DNA of 64,000 bases from Kitasatospora sp. NBC_01250 (lineage in GTDB: Bacteria > Actinomycetota > Actinomycetes > Streptomycetales > Streptomycetaceae), in NCBI RefSeq assembly GCF_036226465.1, contig NZ_CP108476.1, forward strand, positions 7,130,001 through 7,194,000. Direction: 5' to 3'. The notes under the pieces are model-generated. The model made no database searches. It was given only the letters and a program-made list of their open reading frames with translations, and was not told the origin of the DNA. Each line of letters opens with the position of its first letter. Within the stretch, counting starts at the first letter, position 1. Both the position numbers and the translations under genes were made by a program. Below are positions 28,546 to 37,355 of the stretch, piece after piece.

Positions 28546-29372
28546 GTGGCACCGGGCGTCTACCGGCTGCCTTCCTGACGCCCGGGTCCTCCTCCTTCGT
28601 GGACTTCCTGGCGGCCCACTCGCCCGAGCTGCTGCCCGGACGGCGGGTCCTGCCGGAGGGACTGACGATCGAGGCGCCGCACGGGACGACCATCGTCTCG
28701 GCGGTCTTCGAGGGCGGGGTGGTGATCGCCGGTGACCGTCGGGCCACCATGGGCAACGTGATCGCCCAGCGCGACATCGAGAAGGTCTTCCCGGCCGACG
28801 AGTACAGCGCGGTCGGCATCGCCGGCACTGCGGGCCTCGCGGTCGAGATGGTCCGGCTGTTCCAGCTGGAACTGGAGCACTACGAGAAGATCGAGGGCAC
28901 CGTGCTCTCGCTGGAGGGCAAGGCCAACCGGCTGACCTCCATGATCCGGGGCAACCTGGGCATGGCGATGCAGGGCCTGGCCGTGGTGCCGATGTTCGCC
29001 GGCTACGACCTGGACCTCGGGCGCGGGCGGATCTTCACCTACGACGTCACCGGCGGCCGCTCGGAGGAGCGCGGCTTCGCCGCGACCGGCTCCGGCTCGG
29101 TCTTCGCCCGTGGCTCGCTGAAGAAGCTCTACCGCACCGGGCTGACCGAGGACCAGGCCGCCACCCTGGTGGTCCAGGCCCTCTACGACGCGGCCGACGA
29201 CGACTCCGCCACCGGCGGGCCCGACCTGGCGCGAGGGATCTTCCCGATCGTCACCCTGATCACCGAGGACGGACTGCGCCGGCTCTCCGAGGACGAGGTG
29301 TCCGCGGTCGCGGTCTCCGTCACCGAGCACCGCCGCAGCCAGCCCGACGGCCCGCAGGCCCCGCTCCTCTAG
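28530..29372 (+). CDS. prcB: 20S proteasome beta subunit PrcB
   Basis: Catalytic subunit of the actinobacterial 20S core particle. 280 residues, made with a 52-residue propeptide that ends EAPHG; autocleavage before TTIVS exposes Thr53 as nucleophile. Other active-site features are the Asp in AGDRRATMG and Lys in IEKVF, with ATGSGS and DDDSATGGPD downstream. GTG 28530 is preferred, giving the MEAN- start seen in streptomycetes and an AAGGA upstream; ATG 28542 is also possible. The gene begins inside the end of the endonuclease remnant and is followed by prcA after 67 bases. Confidence 0.96.
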   Translation: MEANMSGTGRLPAAFLTPGSSSFVDFLAAHSPELLPGRRVLPEGLTIEAPHGTTIVSAVFEGGVVIAGDRRATMGNVIAQRDIEKVFPADEYSAVGIAGTAGLAVEMVRLFQLELEHYEKIEGTVLSLEGKANRLTSMIRGNLGMAMQGLAVVPMFAGYDLDLGRGRIFTYDVTGGRSEERGFAATGSGSVFARGSLKKLYRTGLTEDQAATLVVQALYDAADDDSATGGPDLARGIFPIVTLITEDGLRRLSEDEVSAVAVSVTEHRRSQPDGPQAPLL

Positions 29373-29439
29373 TCCGCCACCCTCCCTCCTTGCCCGCCGT
29401 CGGGCGGGAGAGGCCCATCCAGAAGGGGATGACCAGCCG

Positions 29440-30207
29440 GTGTCCACACCGTTCTACGTCTCGCCGCAGCAGGCCATGGCGGACCGCGCGGAGTACGCCC
29501 GCAAGGGCATCGCGCGCGGTCGCAGCGTGGTCGTGCTCACCTACGCCGACGGCATCGTCTTCGTGGCGGAGAACACCTCCCGGGCGCTGCACAAGGTGTC
29601 CGAGATCTACGACAAGATCGCCTTCGCCGCGGTCGGTCGCTACAACGAGTTCGAGAACCTGCGGATCGGCGGCGTGCGCTACGCCGATCTGCGCGGTTAC
29701 TCCTACGACCGGGCCGATGTGACGGCCCGTGGGCTGGCCAACGTCTACGCCCAGACGCTGGGCACCATCTTCTCCTCGACCGGCGAGAAGCCGTACGAGG
29801 TGGAGCTGATCGTCGCCGAGGTCGGCCGGGGCGCCGAGGACGACCAGATCTACCGGCTCACCCCCGACGGCTCGGTGGTGGACGAGCGGAACACCGTGGT
29901 GGTCGGCGGCAACGCCGACTCGATCGGCACCTACCTGAGCCAGCGTCACCAGGAGGGCCTGGGGCTGGCCGAGGCGCTCAAGCTGGCCGTCGAGTCGCTG
30001 GCGCGTGACCCCAACGGCGGCACGCCGCGCATCCTGACCGCCGAGCAGTTGGAGGTGGCGGTGCTGGACCGCAACCGGCCCCAGCAGCGCAAGTTCAAGC
30101 GGGTCCTGGGCGCCCAGCTCAGCCGGCTGCTCAGCGGCGACGCGAGCGCCGAGGGCGCGGACGGCGCCGAGGGGGAGACGGCCGCGGAGGCCTCCTCCGA
30201 GGAGTGA
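29440..30207 (+). CDS. prcA: 20S proteasome alpha subunit PrcA
   Basis: Non-catalytic outer-ring subunit that gates the 20S core and binds the C-terminal tail of Mpa. 255 residues, with the alpha-subunit N-terminal helix (SPQQAMADRAEYARKGIARG) that closes the entrance and RYNEFENLRIGGVRYAD further in. The C-terminal 25 residues are a Glu/Ala-rich acidic tail. GTG 29440 is the start that retains the conserved STPFYVSPQQAM beginning; AGAAGGGGA upstream is a little distant. Co-transcribed with prcB. Confidence 0.96.
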   Translation: MSTPFYVSPQQAMADRAEYARKGIARGRSVVVLTYADGIVFVAENTSRALHKVSEIYDKIAFAAVGRYNEFENLRIGGVRYADLRGYSYDRADVTARGLANVYAQTLGTIFSSTGEKPYEVELIVAEVGRGAEDDQIYRLTPDGSVVDERNTVVVGGNADSIGTYLSQRHQEGLGLAEALKLAVESLARDPNGGTPRILTAEQLEVAVLDRNRPQQRKFKRVLGAQLSRLLSGDASAEGADGAEGETAAEASSEE

Positions 30208-30219
30208 GGGCGGCCCCCG

Positions 30220-30256
30220 CGGTGGGGTGCGGAGCCGATGGCGCCGCACCCCACCG
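30220..30256 (+). terminator. Terminator hairpin after prcA
   Basis: CGGTGGGGTGCGG (30220-30232) pairs with CCGCACCCCACCG (30244-30256) across an 11-base loop, 13 bases after prcA. It ends the prcBA unit. Confidence 0.7.
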
Positions 30257-30315
30257 GCGTGCCCGGGTGTGACGGCGCCGGCACGGATCGTGATCCGATT
30301 GGCGTGTCCGAAACG

Positions 30316-30351
30316 GTTTCAGGACCCCGGCAAAAGCGTAAAGTCCAGGCA
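30316..30351 (+). promoter_or_regulatory. pafA promoter, leaderless
   Basis: TAAAGT at 30339-30344 is a good -10, with GTTTCA (30316-30321) as a fair -35 seventeen bases upstream. Six bases separate the -10 from ATG 30351 and no ribosome binding site is present, so transcription should begin at the start codon. Confidence 0.55.
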
Positions 30352-31712
30352 TGGACCGCCGAATTTTCGGGCTGGAGAACGAGTACGGCGTCACGTGTAC
30401 GTTCCGGGGACAACGGCGTCTGTCTCCGGACGAGGTGGCCAGGTACCTCTTCCGCCGCGTAGTTTCCTGGGGCCGCAGCAGCAATGTCTTCCTGCGCAAT
30501 GGCGCCCGCCTCTATCTTGACGTCGGTTCGCACCCCGAGTACGCCACCCCGGAGTGTGATGATGTCACCGAGCTGGTGACCCACGACAAGGCGGGCGAGC
30601 GGATCCTCGAAGGTCTCCTGGTGGACGCCGAACGGCGGCTGCACGAGGAGGGCATCGCCGGGGACGTCTACCTCTTCAAGAACAACACCGACTCGGCCGG
30701 CAACTCCTACGGCTGCCACGAGAACTACCTGGTGGCCCGCCACGGGGAGTTCTCCCGGCTCGCGGACGTGCTGATCCCCTTCCTGGTCACCCGGCAGCTG
30801 ATCTGCGGTGCCGGCAAGGTCCTGCAGACCCCGCGCGGTGCCGTCTTCTGCGTGAGCCAGCGCGCGGAGCACATCTGGGAGGGCGTCAGCTCGGCCACCA
30901 CCCGCTCGCGCCCGATCATCAACACCCGTGACGAGCCGCACGCGGACGCCGAGCGGTACCGCCGGCTGCACGTGATCGTCGGTGACTCCAACATGTCGGA
31001 GACCACCACGCTGCTCAAGGTGGGCGCCACCGACCTGGTGCTGCGCCTGATCGAGGCCGGTGTGGTGATGCGCGACCTCACCCTGGAGAACCCGATCCGG
31101 GCGATCCGCGAGGTCAGCCACGACCTCACCGGGCGCCACCAGGTGCGCCTGGCCAACGGGCGGGAGGCGAGCGCCCTGGAGATCCAGGAGGAGTACTACA
31201 CCAAGGCGCTGGACTTCGCCGACCGCAAGGGCCTGAACACTGGCACGGTGGCCCGGGTGCTCGAGCTGTGGGGCCGCACGCTGGAGGCGGTGCGCACCGA
31301 GGACCTGGCCAAGGCCGGCACCGAGATCGACTGGATCATGAAGTACCAGCTGATCGAGCGCTACCGCGAGAAGCACCAGATGAGCATGTCCAACCCGCGG
31401 ATCGCCCAGATCGACCTCGCCTACCACGACATCCACCGTCGGCGCGGGCTCTTCTACCTGCTGCAGAACAAGGGCCAGGCGCAGCGGGTGACCACCGACC
31501 TGAAGACCTTCGAGGCCAAGTCGGTGCCGCCGCAGACCACCCGGGCCCGGCTGCGCGGCGACTTCATCCGCAAGGCGCAGGAGCAGCGCCGCGACTTCAC
31601 GGTGGACTGGGTGCACCTGAAGCTGAACGACCAGGCGCAGCGCACGGTCCTGTGCAAGGACCCGTTCCGTTCGGTGGACGAGCGGGTGGAGAAGCTGATC
31701 GCGGGCATGTGA
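30351..31712 (+). CDS. pafA: Pup-protein ligase PafA
   Basis: ATP-dependent ligase that forms the isopeptide bond between the C-terminal Glu of Pup and substrate lysines, via a gamma-glutamyl phosphate. 453 residues, full length. GLENEYGVTC near residue 7 begins the nucleotide site; DVGSHPEYATPECDD near residue 57 carries the catalytic acidic residues; NNTDSAGNSYGCHENY and INTRDEPHAD follow; the smaller C-terminal domain covers the last 70 residues. Paralogue of Dop, separated from it by pup and prcBA. It ends at a strong terminator, so the FKBP genes downstream form their own units. Confidence 0.97.
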   Translation: MDRRIFGLENEYGVTCTFRGQRRLSPDEVARYLFRRVVSWGRSSNVFLRNGARLYLDVGSHPEYATPECDDVTELVTHDKAGERILEGLLVDAERRLHEEGIAGDVYLFKNNTDSAGNSYGCHENYLVARHGEFSRLADVLIPFLVTRQLICGAGKVLQTPRGAVFCVSQRAEHIWEGVSSATTRSRPIINTRDEPHADAERYRRLHVIVGDSNMSETTTLLKVGATDLVLRLIEAGVVMRDLTLENPIRAIREVSHDLTGRHQVRLANGREASALEIQEEYYTKALDFADRKGLNTGTVARVLELWGRTLEAVRTEDLAKAGTEIDWIMKYQLIERYREKHQMSMSNPRIAQIDLAYHDIHRRRGLFYLLQNKGQAQRVTTDLKTFEAKSVPPQTTRARLRGDFIRKAQEQRRDFTVDWVHLKLNDQAQRTVLCKDPFRSVDERVEKLIAGM

Positions 31713-31722
31713 CGGCTGCTCG

Positions 31723-31769
31723 GCGGCGGGGAGGTGATCAGGTCGGATGACTGATCACCTCCCCGCCGC
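31723..31769. terminator. 19-bp terminator hairpin after pafA
   Basis: GCGGCGGGGAGGTGATCAG (31723-31741) and CTGATCACCTCCCCGCCGC (31751-31769) are exact complements around a nine-base loop, 11 bases after the pafA stop. Confidence 0.8.
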
Positions 31770-31867
31770 ATGTCGTCGGCCCGCCTTGCTCCGGTGACGG
31801 GGATTCACGGCCTAGGGTGGTCGAGTCCACCGATCCGTAGATGATGTGACCGACAGTGAGGACCACC

Positions 31868-32851
31868 GTGCGCCGCAGAGCCGGGTTGCTCGTACTGCTG
31901 CCGATGCTGGTGCTTGCCGCGTGCAGCAGCGGCACGCCTGCGAAGAGCGGGCCGTCCCCGGCTCCGACCAGCGCCTCGCCGAGTGTGCCGGCCCCGGTGG
32001 GCTCGGCCTCGCCGATGCCGATGGTGAGCGGGGAGTTCGGCAAGAAGGCGACCATCACGCTGCCGAGCGGCCAGCCGAGCGGCCAGTTCGTGGTGAGCAC
32101 GGTGATCGAGGGCGACGGCGCCACGGTCAACAAGGGCGACTGGGTGACGGTGAACTACACCGCCAAGGACTGGACCACCGGCAAGGACGTGCCCAGCTCC
32201 TACGACGCGGGTTCCAAGCCGCAGCTCTACCAGGCGGGGCTGGGCCAGCTGGTGCCGGCCTTCGACCAGAGCGTGGTGGGCAAGAAGGTGGGCAGCCGGG
32301 TGCTGGTGGTCGCGCCGCCCGCGACGGCCTTCGCCGACAACGGCAACCAGCAGCTCGGGGTCGGCAAGAACGAGACCGTGGTCTTCGCGCTGGACATCAC
32401 CCAGGCCGTGCCGCAGGACTCGGTGGTCACCGGCACGCCCACCGCGCCGCCCGCGAACATGCCGCAGGTCAAGGACAACGGCAAGGCCGCGCCGACGATC
32501 ACCATCCCGCCCGGCGAGCCGGCCCCGACCCAGCTGCAGACCTCGGTGCTGATCACCGGGGACGGCAAGCCGGTGCAGTCGGGCCAGACGCTGCTGGTGC
32601 AGTACACCGGGGTGCTGTGGAGCAACGGCCAGCAGTTCGACTCGTCCTGGAGCCACGGCGGCGCGCAGGCGCTGCAGATCGGCAACGGCAGTGTGATCGC
32701 GGGCTGGGACCAGGGGCTGGTCGGCAAGCCGGTGGGCAGCCGGGTGGAGCTGGTGATCCCGCCCGCGCTCGGCTACAAGGACCAAGCGCAGAACGGCATT
32801 CCGGCCAACTCCACGCTGGTCTTCGTGATCGACATCCTGGCGGCCGTCTGA
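31868..32851 (+). CDS. FKBP-type peptidyl-prolyl isomerase lipoprotein with two domains
   Basis: Exported lipoprotein of 327 residues that should catalyse prolyl isomerisation outside the membrane. GTG 31868 gives a compact lipoprotein signal with lipobox VLAAC (Cys 19) and has GTGAGGA upstream; GTG 31856 is the alternative. A Ser/Pro-rich linker leads to two tandem FKBP domains. The first (about residues 55-180) is degenerate, lacking YTG and the GW-x-x-G loop; the second (about 205-327) has QYTG, FDSSW, VIAGWDQGLVG and IPPALGY and is probably the active one. First of three FKBP genes in a row. Confidence 0.9.
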   Translation: MRRRAGLLVLLPMLVLAACSSGTPAKSGPSPAPTSASPSVPAPVGSASPMPMVSGEFGKKATITLPSGQPSGQFVVSTVIEGDGATVNKGDWVTVNYTAKDWTTGKDVPSSYDAGSKPQLYQAGLGQLVPAFDQSVVGKKVGSRVLVVAPPATAFADNGNQQLGVGKNETVVFALDITQAVPQDSVVTGTPTAPPANMPQVKDNGKAAPTITIPPGEPAPTQLQTSVLITGDGKPVQSGQTLLVQYTGVLWSNGQQFDSSWSHGGAQALQIGNGSVIAGWDQGLVGKPVGSRVELVIPPALGYKDQAQNGIPANSTLVFVIDILAAV

Positions 32852-33005
32852 CCGGCGGCGGGACCAGGCGGGCGCCGGTCCACCGGGCGGGCGGGAAATT
32901 CCGGTGTGTCATGCACACTCGATGAGTGCCCGTGCTCAGGGCGAACTGACATACTGCTGCCGATTCGCACAGCGGCGAGCGACCTGATGGCGAGGATGGG
33001 GAGAA

Positions 33006-34334
33006 ATGGCTGAGAATCCACCGGACCCGAGCGAGACCGACGACGGCGTGAGCGGCGCGGTCACCGGCCCGGCGGCGTCGCGGCCGGGTGGCCCGGTGTC
33101 GGGAGACGGCGAATCGATCGTCATCCCGCCCTCGGTGCTCAAGCAGCAGGCCGGCTGGACGGCGCCCGGCGAGCGCGTGGCCGCTCCGTCGGCCGGTGCC
33201 CAGCCGGAGGAGCCGCAGGTCTTCGCCTCCACGGTGCGCAAGCAGCAGATCTCCGAGGCCGACTACGAGAACGTGGGCGGCGGCGGACGGCTGGGCGCCG
33301 TGCTGGGCGTGGTGCTGGCGGTGCTGCTGGTCGGCAGCGGCATCGGCATCTACGTCGTCAACCAGCACAACGACAAGAGCAGCGCCGCGGACTCCGCCAC
33401 CAGTGCGCCGAGCACCCCGCCCTCGCCCAGCCAGGCGCCGGTGCCGCCGATCAAGGACACCGCCAAGGTGCTGCCGACGGTCTCCGGCGACTTCGGCAAG
33501 AAGGCGACCATCACGGTGCCCTCCGAGGCGCCCGACGGCACCTTCGTGGTCAAGCCGATCTCCGAGGGCGACGGCGCCAAGATCAACAAGGGTGACTGGG
33601 TCTCCGTCGACTACACCCTGAAGGACTGGCAGAGCGGCAAGGACCTGCAGGGCTCCTACGACCTGGGCAAGCCGCTGCTGCTGCAGCCCGGCACCGGCGG
33701 TGTGATCCCGGCCCTGGACTCCAGCCTGGTGGGTCAGAAGGCGGGCAGCCGGGTGCTGATCGTCGCTCCGCCGGCAGCCGCCTTCGGCGACCAGGGCAAC
33801 CAGGGCATGGGTCTGGCCCCGAAGGACACCCTGGTGCTGGTGGCCGACATCCAGCGGGTGAACGCGCCCGACGCGCGGGTCAGCGGTGACATGACGCCGC
33901 CGCCGGCCGACTTCCCGCAGGTGAAGGTGAACGGCGACAAGAAGGCCGACACCATCACCCCGCCGGCCAACGTGACCGACCCGACCGACCTCAAGACCGC
34001 CGTGCTGATCCAGGGCAAGGGCCCGAAGATCGCCAACGGCGACCAGGTGCTGGTCCAGTACACCGGCGTGACCCTCAAGGACGGCAAGAAGTTCGACTCC
34101 TCGCTCGACAAGGGCCAGGCGTTCAGCTTCGCGGTCGGCGGCGGCAACGTCATCGAGGGCTGGGACAAGGGCGTGGTGGGCCAGAACGTCGGCAGCCGGA
34201 TCGAGTTGGTGATCCCGGCGTCGATGGCCTACAAGGACCAGCCGCCGGCCGGCAGCGGCATTCCGGCCAACGCCTCGCTCGTCTTCGTGGTCGACATCCT
34301 GGACGCGGGGCAGGGTTCCGGCCAGAGCGGATGA
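33006..34334 (+). CDS. Membrane-anchored FKBP-type isomerase with two domains
   Basis: 442-residue paralogue of the preceding gene, anchored differently: a cytosolic, disordered N-terminus of about 95 residues, one membrane segment (LGAVLGVVLAVLLVGSGIGIYVV, near residues 98-120), an Ala/Ser/Pro linker, then two FKBP domains outside. As in the neighbour, the first domain is degenerate and the second has QYTG, FDSSL, VIEGWDKGVVG and IPASMAY. The two proteins share long stretches such as SGDFGKKATIT, so they arose by duplication. ATG 33006 follows GGGGAGAA. Likely extracytoplasmic folding helper. Confidence 0.9.
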   Translation: MAENPPDPSETDDGVSGAVTGPAASRPGGPVSGDGESIVIPPSVLKQQAGWTAPGERVAAPSAGAQPEEPQVFASTVRKQQISEADYENVGGGGRLGAVLGVVLAVLLVGSGIGIYVVNQHNDKSSAADSATSAPSTPPSPSQAPVPPIKDTAKVLPTVSGDFGKKATITVPSEAPDGTFVVKPISEGDGAKINKGDWVSVDYTLKDWQSGKDLQGSYDLGKPLLLQPGTGGVIPALDSSLVGQKAGSRVLIVAPPAAAFGDQGNQGMGLAPKDTLVLVADIQRVNAPDARVSGDMTPPPADFPQVKVNGDKKADTITPPANVTDPTDLKTAVLIQGKGPKIANGDQVLVQYTGVTLKDGKKFDSSLDKGQAFSFAVGGGNVIEGWDKGVVGQNVGSRIELVIPASMAYKDQPPAGSGIPANASLVFVVDILDAGQGSGQSG

Positions 34335-34353
34335 CAAGATGGGGGCTTCCGGT

Positions 34354-34447
34354 CCGCGGGGTGACCCGCGGCCGGGCCTGAACTGCACGGGCGGCGGATG
34401 CCCGTACGGTGGCTTGTGACCAAGCCGTCGTGCGGCGGATCCGCCGC
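34354..34447 (+). other. Palindromes between the second and third FKBP genes
   Basis: CCGCGGG-GTGA-CCCGCGG (34354-34371) is a tight hairpin after the second FKBP gene and probably its terminator. A perfect 16-base palindrome GCGGCGGATCCGCCGC lies at 34432-34447, upstream of the third FKBP gene, role unknown. Confidence 0.5.
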
Positions 34448-34504
34448 CGTGCTGTGTGGACGTGACGTGGGGCCGCCGACGGCGGCCGATGAAAAGAGGC
34501 AGTT

Positions 34505-34879
34505 GTGACGCAGAAGACGAAGCCGGAGATCGACTTCCCGGGTGGCGAGGCTCCGGCCGAGCTGCTGATCGAGGACATCGAGGTCGGCACCGGCGCCGAG
34601 GCCAAGGCCGGCGCCAACGTCGAGGTGCACTACGTCGGTGTCACCTTCGAGACCGGCGAGGAGTTCGACGCCAGCTGGAACCGTAACTCGACCTTCCGCT
34701 TCCCGCTGGGCGGCGGCCGGGTCATCAAGGGCTGGGACCAGGGCGTGCAGGGCATGAAGGTCGGTGGCCGCCGCAAGCTGACCATCCCGGCCCACCTGGG
34801 CTACGGGAAGCAGTCGCCGACCCCGCTGATCCCGCCGAACTCGACGCTGATCTTCGTGGTCGACCTCATCTCGGTCTGA
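34505..34879 (+). CDS. Small cytosolic FKBP-type peptidyl-prolyl isomerase
   Basis: Single-domain FK506-binding protein of 124 residues with no signal peptide, so cytosolic. The active-site signature is complete: HYVGVTFETGEEFDASW, FRFPLGGGRVIKGWDQGVQGM, IPAHLGYG, and the final strand STLIFVVDLI. GTG 34505 follows AAAAGAGGCA. It stands between the exported FKBP pair and pafB and ends at its own terminator. Confidence 0.94.
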   Translation: MTQKTKPEIDFPGGEAPAELLIEDIEVGTGAEAKAGANVEVHYVGVTFETGEEFDASWNRNSTFRFPLGGGRVIKGWDQGVQGMKVGGRRKLTIPAHLGYGKQSPTPLIPPNSTLIFVVDLISV

Positions 34880-34888
34880 TCCCGTTCC

Positions 34889-34930
34889 GGCGCCGGCCGC
34901 ACCCTGCCACCAGCAGGCGCGGCCGGCGCC
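34889..34930 (+). terminator. Terminator hairpin after the third FKBP gene
   Basis: GGCGCCGGCCGC (34889-34900) pairs exactly with GCGGCCGGCGCC (34919-34930), with an inner CCTGC/GCAGG stem in the loop, ten bases after the stop codon. Confidence 0.75.
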
Positions 34931-35071
34931 GTTCGCTTCTCCTGACGCGCCGCGCGATCTCGGCTTTCGCCGCAGGTCCCGCACCCGGTACGGTCAGGGT
35001 CGCCGGGCCCGGAAGATCGGGGCCGGCCCCGCGCTCGGCGCGGCCGACAGCGGATATCGGAAGGGTCAGCG

Positions 35072-36112
35072 ATGGCGATCGCCAAGGCAGAGCGGCTGAT
35101 GAATCTCGCCCTGTGCCTGATGAACACCAGAAGGCCGCTCTCCAAGCGGGAACTGCGGGAGTCCGTCGAGGCCTATCGGGAGGCCTGGCAGTCCGGCAGC
35201 GAGGACGCCTTCAACCGGATGTTCGAGCGGGACAAGGACGACCTGCGCGAGCTGGGCCTGGTGATCGACGTCGACGAGAACACCCTGGACGGCGAGGCCG
35301 GCTACCTGGCCCGGCGCGACCGCAACCGGCTGCCGGAGATCGCGCTGGACGCCGAGGAGGCCGCCGCGCTGAGCCTGGCGGCCCGGGTCTGGCAGCAGGC
35401 CAGGCTCTCCGGTGCGGCCAGCGGCGCGCTGCAGAAGCTGCGCGCGGCCGGCGTGCCGTTCACCGAGGACGCCGCCGAGGGCCGCACCGCGCTGGAGCCC
35501 ACCATCCCGGCGCGCGAGGCCGCCTTCGAGCCGCTGCTGCTCGCCGCCCGCGACCGGCGCCCGGTCGCCTTCGACTACCGCAAGGCCGGCGCCGCCGTCA
35601 CCGAGCCGCGCTCGGTGGAGCCCTGGGCGCTGGAGTGCTGGCGCGGCCACTGGTACCTGGCCGGCTGGGACCGCGACCGCGGCGCGGTGCGGGTCTTCCG
35701 GCTCAGCCGGATCACCGGCAAGGTCCGCTCCCGGGCGGCGGCCTTCACCGCGCCGGTGCCCGAGCACGTGGACGTCCGTGCCTACGTGGCCACCTTCGCC
35801 GGCGAGGGCGCCACCGCCTCGGCCACCGTGCGGCTGCGCCGCGGGGCGGGCTTCCCGCTGCGCACCAAGGCGCTGGCCACCCGTCAGCTGGACGCCGACT
35901 GGGACGAGTTGGAGATCCCCTACGGCCACGGGCTGGGTGCCAACCTGGCCGAGTACGGGCCCGACCTGGTGGTGCTGGCGCCCGAGGAGTTGCGTGCCGA
36001 GGTCGTCGACCGGCTGCGCGCGGTGGCGGGGCTGCCGCCGCTCGCCCCGCCCGGGCGCACCGGTGCCGGTGCGTCCGCCGTTTCCGCTGTCGACACCGTC
36101 GAAGGAGCCTGA
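35072..36112 (+). CDS. pafB: WYL-domain transcriptional regulator PafB
   Basis: Subunit of the PafBC activator, which in mycobacteria turns on the LexA/RecA-independent DNA damage response. 346 residues: N-terminal winged HTH (residues about 5-75, RLMNLALCLMNTRRPLSKREL), a middle region, a WYL domain around residues 160-240 with VEPWALECWRGHWYLAGWD, and a C-terminal WCX-like domain. ATG 35072 after GGAAGGGTCAGCG. Followed by pafC after two bases, so the pair is translationally coupled. Confidence 0.94.
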   Translation: MAIAKAERLMNLALCLMNTRRPLSKRELRESVEAYREAWQSGSEDAFNRMFERDKDDLRELGLVIDVDENTLDGEAGYLARRDRNRLPEIALDAEEAAALSLAARVWQQARLSGAASGALQKLRAAGVPFTEDAAEGRTALEPTIPAREAAFEPLLLAARDRRPVAFDYRKAGAAVTEPRSVEPWALECWRGHWYLAGWDRDRGAVRVFRLSRITGKVRSRAAAFTAPVPEHVDVRAYVATFAGEGATASATVRLRRGAGFPLRTKALATRQLDADWDELEIPYGHGLGANLAEYGPDLVVLAPEELRAEVVDRLRAVAGLPPLAPPGRTGAGASAVSAVDTVEGA

Positions 36113-36114
36113 GG

Positions 36115-37068
36115 GTGAGCAACGCCATCGACCAGACCCGGCGGATGCTCTCGCTGGTCACCTACCTGCGCGAGCGCCCCGGTGCGGAGGTCGCCGAGGT
36201 GGCCCGGGCCTTCGGGATCACCGAGCGCGAGCTGATCGCCGACCTGAACGTGCTGCCGATGTGCGGCACCAGCTTCCGCGGCGGCGACCTGCTGGACATC
36301 GACACCGACGGTGAGCGGATCTGGTGGCACAACGTCGACGACGTGGCCCAGCCGCTGCGGCTGGCCGCCGACGAGGCCACCGCGCTGCTGGTGGCCGCCC
36401 GGGCGGTGGCCGGTCTGCCGGGCCTGCGCGAGCGGGACCGCCAGGCGCTCACCCGGGCCGTCGCCAAGATCGAGAACGCGGCGGGGGAGAGCGCCGAGGG
36501 CAGCGCCCGGGTCGGGGTGACCTTCGAGGCCGAGGGCCAGGTCTTCGCCGACATCGACCGCGCGCTCAGCGAGGGCCGGCGGATCTGGCTGCGCTACTAC
36601 TCGCACGGGCGCGGCGGCATGACCGAGCGTGAGGTCGACCCGATCCGGCTGCTGACGGAGGGTCACACCTACCTGGACGGCTGGTGCCGCACCTCCGAGG
36701 ACCGCCGGCTCTTCCGGCTGGACCGGGTCGCCGAGATCAGGATCCTCGACGAGCCGGCCGATCCGCCCCGGCTGGAGCCGCGCGACCTCTCCCAGGGCCT
36801 GGTCAACCCGGCCGCCGACGACCCCGAGGTGGTGGTCGAGGTCGGCCCCGGCGGGCGCTGGGTGGCCGAGTACTACACGCACGACCTGGCCGAGGAACTG
36901 CCGGACGGCGGCCTGCGGATCACCCTGCGCAGCTCGGACCCCTCGGGCCTGCGCACGCTGGCGCTGCGACTGGGCCGCGACGGGCGGATCGTGGCACCCG
37001 GGCCGCTGGCCGAGCAGGCCAGGGCCGCCGCGCTCGCGGCGCTGGCCGGGTACCCGGAGCAGCCGTGA
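36115..37068 (+). CDS. pafC: WYL-domain transcriptional regulator PafC
   Basis: Partner of PafB, 317 residues. N-terminal HTH (QTRRMLSLVTYLRERPGAEVAEVARAFGITERE), WYL domain around residues 150-220 (IWLRYYSHGR, VDPIRLLTEGHTYLDGWC) and WCX-like C-terminus. GTG 36115 lies two bases after the pafB stop, with GAAGGAGCCTGAGG as ribosome binding site. Its stop overlaps the start of the next gene by four bases (GTGA), extending the operon to two further small genes. Confidence 0.94.
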   Translation: MSNAIDQTRRMLSLVTYLRERPGAEVAEVARAFGITERELIADLNVLPMCGTSFRGGDLLDIDTDGERIWWHNVDDVAQPLRLAADEATALLVAARAVAGLPGLRERDRQALTRAVAKIENAAGESAEGSARVGVTFEAEGQVFADIDRALSEGRRIWLRYYSHGRGGMTEREVDPIRLLTEGHTYLDGWCRTSEDRRLFRLDRVAEIRILDEPADPPRLEPRDLSQGLVNPAADDPEVVVEVGPGGRWVAEYYTHDLAEELPDGGLRITLRSSDPSGLRTLALRLGRDGRIVAPGPLAEQARAAALAALAGYPEQP

Positions 37069-37355
37069 GCGCCGACACCGCTGCGACGGCCGACACCGCT
37101 GCGACCGCCGACGCCGCGGAGACGACGGCCGACACCCGGTTCAAGGTCTACTGCTCGCAGTGCCGGGAGAAGGTGGAACTGGCCGCGGCCGAGTTCCGCC
37201 TGGCGCTCGGGCGGACCAAGGAGCGCACCTTCTACAGCTTCACCTGCCCCGCCTGCGGGGCTGCGGTGCGCAAGCCGGCCGGGGAGAAGATCGTGGCGGC
37301 GCTGACCGGTGCGGGGGTCTCCACCATCCGCCTGCTCCAGGCGGTGGACGGATGA
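37065..37355 (+). CDS. Small zinc-ribbon protein coupled to pafC
   Basis: 96-residue cytosolic protein, function unknown. The first 25 residues are an Ala/Asp/Thr repeat (TADTAA), then YCSQC and, about 30 residues later, TCPACG form two Cys-x-x-Cys knuckles of a zinc ribbon, with an amphipathic C-terminal helix (EKIVAALTGAGVSTIRLLQAV). It overlaps pafC and the next gene by four bases each, so it is translated with the PafBC regulator and may bind nucleic acid or protein in that context; that is inference. Confidence 0.82.
   Translation: MSADTAATADTAATADAAETTADTRFKVYCSQCREKVELAAAEFRLALGRTKERTFYSFTCPACGAAVRKPAGEKIVAALTGAGVSTIRLLQAVDG

Noticed and set aside
28244..28735. Reading the pup-prcB spacer as an intact 163-residue gene
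   Set aside because: That frame runs out of the homologous frame after ALGQ and then through the prcB coding sequence; only a short segment matches an endonuclease VII-like protein.
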